Part shown: in pieces, positions 38,601 to 50,200 of the stretch
How positions within the stretch are numbered: the stretch's first letter is position 1
Layout of the letters: each line of letters starts with the position of its first letter
Assembly (NCBI RefSeq): GCF_022539665.2
Contig: NC_081335.1
Coordinates: forward strand, 2,542,001-2,606,000
Length of the DNA: 64,000 bases
Origin: Daphnia carinata
Lineage: Eukaryota > Arthropoda > Branchiopoda > Diplostraca > Daphniidae
Direction of reading: 5' to 3'
Program-made: the position numbers and the translations under genes
The notes under the pieces: generated by a model
What the model saw: only the letters and a program-made list of their open reading frames with translations
Database searches by the model: none
What the model was told of the DNA's origin: nothing

Positions 38601-41600
38601 AAACTTTATTTTTGGTTTTTAAATGACGAAATAGCTTTTGGATTGGAAAAATGAAACGTGGCATTCTCTTGGACGGTTCTGTGGAAAGCAATTTCCTCCA
38701 ACTGTCACTACTTCTGGCGAGACGATGAAAGTCCTCTTCCGTTCTAATTCCGTTCATCAGGGTGATGGATTCCGCGTACGAAGATGAATGTCTTTCGTTT
38801 CTTTTTTTTTTTTTTTCATTTCTAATCTTTTTTCAAAATATTAGATGCGTTGGAAAGTTGGATGTGGAGGCGAATTTGATAGCCCAACAGGACAGATAAC
38901 ATCACCAAATTATCCGCAACGTTATGGCGATAATCTCTTGTGCAATTACACCATCAGCGCAACTCCGGATACCTACATCATTGCCCGATTTATAGACAAG
39001 TTTGAAATTGAATCTCATCCGCTTTGCATTTACGATCGACTTGCTGCCTATCAAGGCAATAGTTCTTTATCTGCCCCAATTGGACGTTACTGTGGGTCGC
39101 AAATTCCAACGCCGATCGTTAGCCACAACACGTTGTTTATGCAATTCCGCACGGATGGATCCGTCAGTGGATCTGGATTCAAAATCTTCTATAATAAACA
39201 AGGTTTGGCAAATTCCTTTTCGCACCTGCTTAAGCAAACCAATCAAATCATTCCTTCTCAGAATGTGGGGGAACCATTACGTCTCCCATCATCATCTCAT
39301 CGCCCTCCCATCCCGATACTTATTACAATAACCTTAATTGCACCTGGAGGATTGAAGCACCTGCTGATCAAGTGGTTGACATCAAGTAAGCATTGTCTTT
39401 AAGAAAAATTGCGTGCATACTTATTGATGGGATTATTTTGCACAGATTCCAATCATTAACACTAGAGACGCATCGAGACTGTCGCTATGATTGGGTTGCT
39501 GCTTACGAGGGATTACGGGTGAATCAATCTCAGTTATTGGGTCGCTATTGCGGCAATTTCACCTACCAATTGCCTCGTATAAAAAGTCGTGGGTCAAAGG
39601 CGATTATCCATTTCCGCACTGATTGGAGTGTCAGTCACGGTGGATTCAGCGCTAGTATTCGCTTTACACCAGGTAAAACGCACAGCCACAGCTTATGTGT
39701 AAAAAGTTATGATTAATTGGTTTCATCTCCATAGGTGAAAGACAAGGCTGTGGTGGGCTTATCAATCTGACAGCCAACGCTCAGCAACAGTTGCGAGCTC
39801 CGGATGCGGCCGTCTTGCCCCGCAACGGTCACATTGATGGCGAACTGGATTGCCAATGGATTGTTATTGCTCCACCGGGCAAAGTCGTACGACTTCAACT
39901 GACTCAAATCGATATGACAGATGGCGCTTGTTCTCAAGATTATGTTGAGGTAGATATACTTCATTCTTAGGTTGATTTCATTTTGTTCATTAAAAAAAAC
40001 TTTTGTCAGGCTAGAGACGGTGGAGGCAAAAGCGCGAGTCTGATTGGTCGCTATTGTGGAAATGTTGTACCGTCGTCGTTGATCGGCTCTACCAACATCA
40101 TGTGGATCCAATTAGTAACAGGAACGTCAAACAGGCGAGCCAACTTTGTTGCAACTTTGTCCTACCAAGAAAGTAAGATTTCATTCAATTGTGTGTCTAG
40201 CTTTATTGATTATGATTGTGACGCTATTCTTGTACGAAAGCACCTTGTGGCTCAACTGGAACGCTGGATGCCACTGAGATGAACCAAATACTTTCATCTC
40301 CAAACTATCCGGCAGCTCCTGGTGCCAATCTACGCTGTCGCTGGCTCATTGACGGCAACTCAACTGCTGTCCGAATTCGTTTCCAGCATTTATCGATCGG
40401 CTCTGCCGACTCCGCCCAATGCACCAATGATCGCCTAGAAATTCAAGATATTGTCAGCGTAATTACTTGTTCTTATCTCTCACCATCAAACATTCTATTT
40501 GAATTCTTAAAAACTTCATTTGATACTGAGTTTTAATTACAGGCCAGCCAGAACCAGGAGGCCAATGGAAATTTAATATTGAATGGAGATGGGGCATCTG
40601 TCGTGACACTAGATCAAAATCAGAGAGTCATAATCCAGGTTGAGATTGACGTAATCAAGCAGCGTTGATAAATGATTCTTCATCATTGTTTATTGTGTTT
40701 TATTTCTAGAGAGAATTGGAGCAACGTTTGGTTTTTTGCGGTACGCGTTTGCCGCATGATGTTATCTCATCTGGCGGGGCACTAGCTGTGACTTTGATCA
40801 CGGGAACTTCAGCTGCATCATCAGGAGGTTTCCAGTTGCAATATTCGTTAGCAAGTAGGTTGCTTTATTTCACTAAAGTTACACAGGCAACTTTGTCTTG
40901 TTACAATGAGAAACATTTGAAGAATGGACACAAAACACTAATAAAAACAAAAACTTCACTATTAAATTGTTGCGTACCCAAATAGCATGTAATCGAAGCT
41001 ACGAAGGCGTCGAAGGAAGAATCGTCAGCCCACGCTGGCCGGGACTTTTCCGCTCGAATGATTACTGCCAGATGACCATCGAATCTCCAGCCAACACTAC
41101 AATCTCCCTCTATTTTAACCTGTTTCGCTTGATGAACAGCCTGAATTGCAGCGTCTCTTCACTAGAGGTTTTTATTCAAACTTTTCTCCTTATAATTAGA
41201 TTTTTTTTTTGTTTAAGCATCGCCGCTTATTTACATAATGCTCCGTGAACGGCTTACTTGGAATTAGATTCTGATGTGCTTTGCTATAGAAACCTATCCG
41301 AACTCCCATTTTTTATTGAATTTTTTTTTACTATAAACAAATAATTTATTCCCTAACTCTTAAATTCAAAAAAAGGGCAGAGGAACGCGATAAGGAAGAA
41401 AGGACCGCAATTATCTCCAGACAGAGACGAGCCACGATGAGATTAGGAAACCGGTTTTCATCGTTTGTGTACTCGTATACACGTTCCTTTAAATTATTTA
41501 AAAGAAAACAATTTTCTATGCGTTCGTACGGTTACGATGCGAGAGATCTGAAACGTCAAAATGCTTCTATTGATTTCTTGTGTTCTTTTTTTTGGCCGCC

Positions 41601-42743
41601 ACGAGTTCTATGCGGAGTACATGGTGAATAATGCATGAAATAACTTGATCTCGAACCGTATGTTAGAAATACGACTGCAGTTGCAGTACTAAAATTAGAC
41701 TATACAATTTTACAGTATGTCAATCATTTTTGTGTATTGATTTTACGACAGATCCGAGATGGCGGCACGAGTTCTGACCGTCTCCTAGGCAATCTCTGTG
41801 GTTCGGCTCTTCCCAACTCGATCTTTTCATCTGGCAACAGGTTGTGGCTTCAGTTCAGGCCATCCGTATTGCCACAGAGAGGTTACGATCTTACGTTTAC
41901 CTCCACTCAACAAGGTACGCACTACATGAGTATTATCGATCGTCCATTGTAGGGATTTGTTCCCTTCTTTTCAATATTTTATTCAGTGAATTCATAACGC
42001 CCTCTTTTTTTTATGACGACGCTATTGAAAAATGTATTTGCATTAGGTCCGGGATGCGGAGGCAGCGTGTTCAACACCCGAGGCTCCGTGACGAGTCCCG
42101 GTTACCCCGGCAACGTTTCACGTCCAACCGACTGCCAGTGGGAATTAGCTGTTCCAATTGGAATGATTATCAAAATCGATTTTCCTGGTACGTAATACTA
42201 GGAGCTATTTATTGTAAAAGCTTAACCATCTTTATTATTTTTCACTTTTAAATGTTTCAGTGTTCCAATTCGGACCATCTGATGACTGCACGAATAATTA
42301 CGTGGAGATATCAGATATTCGTGCAAGTCCAGGCGGGACACTCGGAGAAGCTTGGAGAACGCGTTACTGTGGAAACGTAAGTCCATTTTTAATGCCAAGA
42401 TTTTATGTTGTTTATAGTGTTAAGTATACTTATTCGTGCATGGCCAACTGCAATCACGCAGTTAGGTTGCTTTAAAGCTAGCCTAGCAGTTTTGAAACAC
42501 TCACTATTTATAAGTGTTTGTTGTGCGTCGCATTGCGTCGTATCGAATTTTTATTTGACTGATGGTGTCTCCTTTCGTGTCCGCTACACTTTGTGGGTTT
42601 AACTGAACACGCAGGATCGACCATCGACTTATGTGGGCACTAGCAACGGAGCTACTCTCCGTTACGTCACCTCGACGAATAACACTGGATCAGGATGGAG
42701 AGCCGTTTTCCAGGCCGTTACCAGTATCCATGGCAACCAATAA
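26603..42743 (+). CDS. CUBN: cubilin (EGF-CUB endocytic receptor)
   Basis: Dozens of short exons over 16 kb encode an estimated 3,600 residues; the first two start at 26603 and 26751. In order: a signal peptide ([13 protein letters not shown]), a short region with the cubilin words HLQLMVPDE and [10 protein letters not shown], a Leu-rich heptad stretch at 26941-27200 matching the trimerising coiled coil, eight EGF-like domains (27226-28675) and 27 CUB domains (28738-42743), the number found in mammals. In vertebrates cubilin is a peripheral membrane receptor held by amnionless that takes up protein and vitamin complexes; insect cubilin acts in nephrocytes. No transmembrane segment is visible, in keeping with dependence on a partner. 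CUB introns often fall just after the aromatic-valine-glutamate strand. I have not proved every splice site; exons near 33530-33600, 37690-37920 and 40450-40710 are the least certain. Confidence 0.92.
27226..28675 (+). other. EGF-like domain block of cubilin
   Basis: Eight EGF-like modules start at [58 protein letters not shown] and DACTSSPC. Several have the Asp-x-Asp-Glu calcium-binding start. A run of about ten glycines interrupts the spacer before the seventh module. Confidence 0.85.
28313..28342 (+). repeat. GGTGGC microsatellite coding a polyglycine run
   Basis: Five near-perfect hexamer units give ten consecutive glycines inside the cubilin EGF block, between modules six and seven. 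Confidence 0.85.
28738..42743 (+). other. array of 27 CUB domains in cubilin
   Basis: Domain starts are near 28738, 29286, 29774, 30271, 30754, 31180, 31708, 32179, 32603, 33011, 33415, 33991, 34504, 35041, 35509, 36018, 36441, 36874, 37321, 37969, 38383, 38860, 39262, 39735, 40244, 40981 and 42047. Most begin CGG and contain SPNYP-like and FCG words with four cysteines. Domain 13 lacks its first cysteine pair, domain 25 has a long insertion, and domain 26 is split by an intron of nearly 600 bases. Confidence 0.85.
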
Positions 42744-43072
42744 CAATTGCAGTTTTCGGCAGCAGTGATACCGCATTCATAAAGAGTCCCTCTTTTTTCT
42801 TTACTTAATCCATTTTTTTTAAATTTTAAATGCAAAACATAATAACGTGGGGAACCCTTTGGTTCCTCCATTTTTTTTTTTTTAAAGATTATCAGTCACA
42901 ATAGGGTATGTTTGTTATGTATCCATAACTTGTTATTCTATTTTCAATACGAGACAATATTGACATTGAATTTTTGAGGAACCAAACATAGCGACTAAGG
43001 TTACCAAGAGACAGACACTTTATCCGATCATACGGCTGGATACGAATCGATAACGTGAACAAATTCTTGAGA

Positions 43073-44742
43073 TCAAATTTTCCGAGCTAGGCAATAGAAA
43101 ACAGCGGAATGATCAGCTGGTTTCTCTTGCTGAGGGCAACACCTTGCCAATTCTTTCCAGTCGACTGCCTGACATCCGGCATCCGTTAAAGATGATTCAA
43201 CTATAGCACGGTTAAGTACAACAGACGGAAATTCCTGATTATTGTGCCAATAATGGCTGTTTTCCAGTGCTCCCTAATTTATTAAATTTATATTTTTTTT
43301 TTTAAGGTCAGAACAATGGATCGCGTGTAGGAGGATGAAAAAAAAACAATCATTTTTTCATGTTTACCTGAACGATAAGAAAGCCTCCTGGACGTAAGAG
43401 CCTAGTTACATTGGCCACTGCTGTCGAATACTCTTCAAGCGTAAGCGTAGCAAATTCGAGACAGAGTGTAGTGATAATCACGTCGTATAATGAATGGCCG
43501 TCAGCATTACAGGCGGTGTCTTTGTTATCCATCAGAGGATCAGTCAATAAGACATTGCACGGTACAACAGCCCGAACAGAGTGACGGACTCGGTCCAGTA
43601 AAATCGTCTCTGATCTTGAATGAATGAATGAATAATAGAAGAAGGAAAAGAAAATGGAAGGTGTTGGATATCCCAACTCTATTCATGACCTTCATTATTC
43701 TAACTAGGAAAAAATTCGAAATATGACGCAATGAAAAAGACCGTCATAAAGAAGAGGATTGAAGAAAAATACTCGGCCCGTTCCAGTTGGGCGACGTATC
43801 GGAAGAATGGTAGCCACGTTTCATCATGCTTCTGGCCAGGTGGTGGTGGTTGCGCGTTGGCCGTCATCAACCACTGTTTGATCTTTTGTCGGTTCTGTTC
43901 CAAGAAATCGCTGCAAACGATCCATTCACACCAACGGCTGGCTGAGATCATTGAAATGGGCACGGGACCCGAACCGATCTCCAAGACACGCCTCTTTTCT
44001 TTCGCCCTCTTTTCATGTTTCTTTGCCACCTTTTCGTCTTCATCCACTTCTCGTTCCACCTGCTTTTCCAGTCCTTCAAAGTCACTAGCAGTGGCGGAAG
44101 ATTCTTCTCCTCCTTCAAACGAAAAAGAAGTTTCTAATTTGTCAAACTTAGTAGCGTTACAAAGTCGTCCGTACATTCAAGTGATTTAAATCAACACACG
44201 AAAGAAGAAAGTTAAAGAAAAAAAGGACGGTTTTTGTGAAAAATGCCCTCGATGTAGATACCGATTGCCAAATTAAGATTCACGTTATTCGTGTACTCGT
44301 TGCTGCGACAACGAGCGAAAAAAAAGGAGAAGCGTCTACGAAAATCAATACGTGTATACAGTGCAACGCCCGGCCTTCCGTGAATAATCTGTCGCATACG
44401 AATGGCGAAAAAAGCGGGCGGAGACACACGTGACTAACGCTAGTTTTAAACGGGCACATTCAACTAAAAGATAATTATGTGTGTTGTACCGTTTGAAACG
44501 AAGAAGAAGTGATGGAGATTGCGAAGAAAGAACTCTACTTCGGAATCCAAACTACGGTAATACGTAGTAAGATATTCTTCTGGCTGGAAATTATCTTTGT
44601 ATAACTTCTCGAGCGCTAGCCGTTTTGACTCCATCATTCGTTTTAATAAAAACACGTTATGGCGGGAGTATAGACGGTAATGAATAAGGTCGTAATGTGT
44701 GTCCGCCTTTTTATATGATTCCTCTGGCTGTACGGGCCTCAT
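43073..44742 (-). CDS. NNMT/PNMT/INMT-family SAM-dependent methyltransferase
   Basis: Minus-strand exons are about 44742-44500, 44146-43773, 43614-43368 and 43273-43073. These total a frame of about 354 residues, but the donor of exon 1 is weak (phase 0 is forced by the next exon), and a small missed exon is possible. The family transfers methyl groups from SAM to amines such as nicotinamide, phenylethanolamines or thioethers; the substrate here cannot be told. Exon 1 holds the N-terminal YLTTYY and EFFLRNLHHFF helices. Exon 2 holds motif I (VLEIGSGPVPIS) preceded by an unusual charged insert of about 40 residues. Exon 3 has DVIITTLCLEFA and LLRPGGFLIVQ. Exon 4 begins with GALENSHYW, matching the strand after the Gly-Gly turn in NNMT. 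No signal peptide is seen, so it is probably cytosolic. Confidence 0.8.
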
Positions 44743-47283
44743 TATTATGTACTTGATCGAGATGTAGTGGAGCTGATAACTAGGATACTATCCCCCCTAA
44801 AAACACTGAAGAGTTATCTCCCACGAGTGCATCGTATATCTTTGACTATGTCTAGAATATTAAGTGTACTTTTTGTTTTTTGTTCTTTCAGTACTGTAAC
44901 TCTTACTTTTTTTCCCACTAACAGTAGGGTAGTAGTCGACCTCTGCCAGCGCCGTCATCTAGCATTACCCAACTCTGGTTCTTGAATAAATAAACCTTTC
45001 CCCTCCACGAAGGAAGGAAAAAAAGAGTCTCCGGTCGACTCAGTGCTACAGTACTGATAAAGCGCAGGGAAGACGTAGCGGCAACTTGGGAGCTCCTCCT
45101 CCCCTCGCGGGAGTTGTGTGACAAACACTGCACAGAAAGGCAGACAGACTGCGAGCGACAGTGAAGAAGAAAAGCCATCCGTACATTTGGATCTGAAAAT
45201 ACAAAAGAAAAAAAAACTCGTCCTTCTTCGTCTTCGCCATATCTGCGGACGACGTCAGTCAAGTTTTTTTTTATTATCTGTGGCATCCATCGGTCCGCTC
45301 TCGTTTTAGGAGACCCTACGAACTTCTTTTTTTTTTTTTTGTCGTTCAGGTTTTTTTTTGGACATGTTATTTTTATCAACAACGAGCACACCGGTTTCGT
45401 CATAATTTTACCCTGCCTTTCACCACTACGTTCTGTGCGTGTAAACAATTATTGTTGTATCCTGCAATCTCTTCAAGACTAGGTAAGAATGTAATCATGA
45501 AAAATATTTTTTTTTTTAAACATTATACACGAGTATGATTTTTAAAAAGTACTATTGATAATGGCAGTAGCTCGAGGTAGTTCGTCTTGGTTAGTCGTGT
45601 GTTATTCTTTAATTCGTGTTTGGGGAGGGAATCCGAAGAGTCACACTCTATAATGTCCTTGGGGTTACCATGATGATGATTCTCTTTTCTGCCTCCCCCC
45701 CCTCCCCCCCCCCTCTTCGTGCTAGATATTGCTTCGTCCCCTTATAGCTTTTCCTATGGACCAACTCGTTTTACCTGTTATTGTTATTTTGTGCGTGTGT
45801 ATGATGGGAGGAACAGAGAAGAAAAGTGGTGGAATATATTAAAACTGTTGATTTACCGTGTCAGAAATAAAAAAGAGGGCCTTCAGCTTTCTGGTTGGGC
45901 ATCGCCTGGTTATACTTCCATCTTCAACATCAGAACTTGCCCTCTCTCTTCAGCTGCGCAAGAGAAAGAAAAACGTTCGGCTTCTCTTGTGCCATCAACT
46001 TCTTTGATATGGTAGTGTGTGCGCATATCCCAAACCACGATTCTTTCCTTTTATGTGTACATGTTCCGGAGCTGTGCGCCACACAGCTGGGGAAGGGAAG
46101 TGAAGGCTTTTCCTGGAAAAACTTCGATCCGGAATCTTTTTTTTTTCTTCCTCCATTTTTATTTTCATTCTCTTCTCCAACCAAAAATACTATTTTTTTC
46201 TTTTTTGCTTTTACCCACTCTTGACGTCAGGACTGTACAGAATTTTCTGTCCCCATTCACCAACTCCCATCTTATTCTTTCTTTCTTCTTGTAAAAACCC
46301 CTGAAATCCTCCCCTATTTTTGGAAGAATAAGGCTCAGATTTTCTACCACATTTGATTGTCATTATTATTACTTGAAAATCTAACGGGCACACCGTGAAA
46401 TTGTATGACACGTCAGCACAGCCCGATATTACACATATTCAAGTATTTTTGGTTCCAACTGGATTGACTGGATCCTAACCAATACTTGTCTCGATCAATA
46501 GAACCGCCTAGCAACTGGTTCACGAGAGAAAAAAAAGGCCACGTACATTTTTGTTTCTGTACTGTTTATTTATCTTGAAGGTGTACAGTGCAGGGTAAGG
46601 TTAAAAATCAAACTGGTCTTTGACTTCATCGTTTTGCAGAGGGGAGGACAGCTTTTATGTGACAACTATAATCTAAATACTACAGCATCTATTGTTAACT
46701 TCACCTTTAGCATTTACCACCTGGCACGTGTGTGTTTTCTTCTTTCTTTATCTCTTGTCAAAAAAAGGGGAGGGCCATTGGGGTGGGCTTACAGGAGGAA
46801 AACTCGTTATGGTTTGACTGGCAACAGAGCTCGGCCATTCTTTTGACTGCGTGTGTAGTGTGTGTGTAAGTGTCTACCTATCAGTGTGTGTGTTGCTGTG
46901 CGCCTCGTTGCTGGAGGGAAACGCGAAGCTCAAGTTACAGGCTTCATTTTTTAAAGATTTACATGAGTTGGTCCCCTATTCTCCTTTCACTTCATCACCG
47001 TTCTTTCTAGTTAACGGCTCGAATTTCAGGTAGTCTTTTTTTTTATTATTGTGAAACATTGTAGAGAGCTCGGCTACGAGGTGTCGATACCTGTTGTAGA
47101 CTGTGGTGGGGGAATTTATTGTCGTTCTCCATAGGAGAACTATCTGGTTGTGATCAGATGTATTGTCATAAATGTGTGATATCCGTCGTGAATGACTCTT
47201 ATCTATTCTTATCTGGATCAAGGCTGGCTATACATTTTTTGTGCTACACTTGCAGAATTCCTGGTTGTCTTGAACCATTGAAA
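44743..47283. other. divergent intergenic region and 5' UTR of the STAT gene
   Basis: No protein-coding exon is supported although many short frames occur. C-rich and T-rich runs lie at 45693-45717 and 46136-46200. An acceptor (CTTGCAG) at about 47249-47255 precedes the STAT start by 28 bases, and a TTTCAG then GTAGTC donor near 47029 could end an untranslated exon. Confidence 0.4.
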
Positions 47284-50200
47284 ATGTCCCTGTGGGCCAA
47301 AGCACAGCAACTTCAAGGTGAAGCTCTGCGGCAGGTGCAGGCTGTTTATGGTGAACACTTCCCTATTGAAGTCAGACACTTTCTGGCACCATGGATTGAA
47401 AGCAAAATAATGTAAGTCTTATTCATTTACTAAACTTTGGTTTCTCAGTTATTCTGATTTGTATGTATGTTTTAGGAGTGATGTTGATCCAGACAATCCT
47501 CAGCACGAGCAGTATGCTGCGTCTGTTGTTGGTGCTCTCATTACAGAACTTGATTCAAAAGCCCTAGCTCTTACCAATGAAGAATTTTTCCTGACTAAAA
47601 TTAAACTCCAGGGAGCTGCTGAGATGTTCAGAGTAAGTTTCAGTATTCAGCCATCAAGCTGCAAAAATAATGAAAAATTATTATCCTTAACTACAGCAAC
47701 GATACAGCCAAAATCCCCTTGGTCTGCTCAGAATCATCAGACACTGCCTGGGTACCGAACTTAAGCTTGTTCAACAAGCTGAAAATGTAAGTCCTCCTTC
47801 TTTGCATGTAGTATTTCATGTCTAAATTGTGCATGTGTAATTTCCAAACCTTATTGCATAACCTCGAAATTATTTACAGATGAGCCTAGGCATGAGCAGC
47901 AACCCAGCTGCATTACTTCCTGATGCGTCAGGTGAAATTCTCCAGCAGTTGGACATATTACGCCAACGTACACAGGAGACGAGTGAAGATCTCAGACGAA
48001 TGGAACAAGAGCAAGAAGCCTTTGCGTTAGAGTATCACGAACTAACAAAGATCCAAGCTAATCTGACGCACTTACAGAATCAGGCCCCATCACAACAAAA
48101 AAATGATTTTGAGAAGCAATTGCGCGTCAAGAAAGAAATGAGTGAACACAAGCTCAACGTCAAGGTGGTAAAAAATAATTTCGCCCAACGACATTAATTG
48201 TATAGGATGATCAAATAAAATATTTATTTTTAGCTGGCCGAGTTACTGCAGATGCGGATGGCTTTGGCAGAAAAGCATAAAGAGACGCTGATGATAATTG
48301 AAAATCTGCAAGCTCGAGTTTTAGACGATGAACTTATCCGTTGGAAACGTGAACAACAATTAGCTGGGAATGGAGTGCCCTTCCATAGCAACCTAGATTC
48401 TATCCAGGTTGGCTATTTAAAGAAATTTAGGCTCGAAACCCAATACTTTCCAACCCGTGATGGCTACTTTAATGATTAATCCAATTTCAGGAATGGTGTG
48501 AAGGTTTGGCGGAAATCATCTGGCTTAACAGGCAACAAATTAAGGAGTCGGAACGCCTCCGCGCCAAATTCCCCATCATGCAAGCGAATAATACGGATCA
48601 CGTACCTGCACTTAACACGCAAATCACACAGTTACTCTCGTCGCTGGTAACCAGGTTAGCATTTGTTTTTATCGGTCTCTTCCGAATCATTCACATAACC
48701 TAATGTTCTTCTTGCAGTACCTTCATTATTGAGCGCCAACCTCCCCAGGTTATGAAAACCAACACGCGTTTTACCGCAATGGTCCGGTTGCTGGTGGGCG
48801 GAAAGTTGAATGTACACATGACACCCCCTCAGGTATTCCCAGCTTACCAAGGAAGTTAATAGAGCATTAAATGAAATGGGCTTTGAATAGGTTACGGTGT
48901 CTATAATCAGCGAACAGCAGGCCAATACGTTGCTGAAAAATGACAAAATGGCAAAAGGAGAGGCATCGGGAGAGATTCTCAATAACACGGGCACTATGGA
49001 ATATCAGAAAGCTTCACGCCAACTCTCTGTCTCATTCAGGTATCTGGTACTTCTTTGAAGACTAAAGCTTCGCCTACTAAATATTAAATTCCTTATCTTA
49101 TCTGACAACAGGAACATGCAATTGAGGAAGATAAAACGCGCCGAGAAGAAAGGCACAGAATCTGTGATGGATGAAAAGTTCTCTCTACTCTTCCAGTCCA
49201 AGTTCTCTGTTGGAGGCGGGGAATTAGTTTTCCAGGTATCTCCTTCTAGTTAAAATAATAATTGTTTTAATGGAAATTTAATCGTTTCCATTTGTTCTAG
49301 GTCTGGACTTTGTCCTTGCCTGTTGTAGTTATTGTCCACGGAAACCAAGAGCCTCATGCTTGGGCCACAGTGACGTGGGATAACGCATTCGCCGAACCCG
49401 GTCGCACACCGTTCGTCGTGCCAGACAAGGTACCGTGGTCGCAAGTTGCCGAGACGCTCTCTACCAAATTTCGTTCGGCTACTGGCCGCGCTCTGACGGA
49501 AAGCAACCAGCGATTCCTGGCCTCAAAGGCCTTCCGCAATCCCAACCTGCAATTGCCACTTGTCGGGCCGGAAGCGGGCAACTTGATGCTCACGTGGTCT
49601 CAGTTTTGTAAAGAGCCACTGCCCGAACGCAATTTTACATTCTGGGAGTGGTTTTACGCCTTGATGAAGCTCACACGGGAGCACCTTCGCGCCCCTTGGA
49701 TGGACAAGTAAATAATTTCTTAGGTTTAATATGCTCGTCGTTGGGAAACTAGAGACTCGATTGTTGGTTTTGCAGCACGATCGTCGGTTTTATTGGGCGA
49801 AAGCAAACGGAAGACCTGCTGAAACAGTGTCTGCGGGGTACCTTCATGCTTCGCTTCTCCGATTCCGAGCTCGGAGGTGTCACCATTGCGTGGGTTGGAG
49901 GTAAACTTCATGCTGATGCTTTGACAGTCTACCCAATACCCTTAACGCTAATTTCAAATTATCCCTTAACAGATTCAAGTGAAGTTTTTATGCTGCAACC
50001 GTTCACAAGCAAAGATTTCGCCATCCGCACTCTGGCTGATCGCGTCTCGGATTTGAAACACCTGATCTATTTGTATCCCGACGTCCCGAAGGATCAAGCG
50101 TTCGGCAAATATTACACACCATTTACCGAGAGCCAGACACCCACCAATGGCTATGTCAAGCCACTACTCGTCACTCACGTACCTGGGTAAGATCCTTGTC

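Noticed and set aside
45719-46411. Cluster of short frames on both strands before the STAT gene
   Set aside because: Rich in Phe, Lys and Ser from homopolymer runs. They overlap each other and none has domain support.
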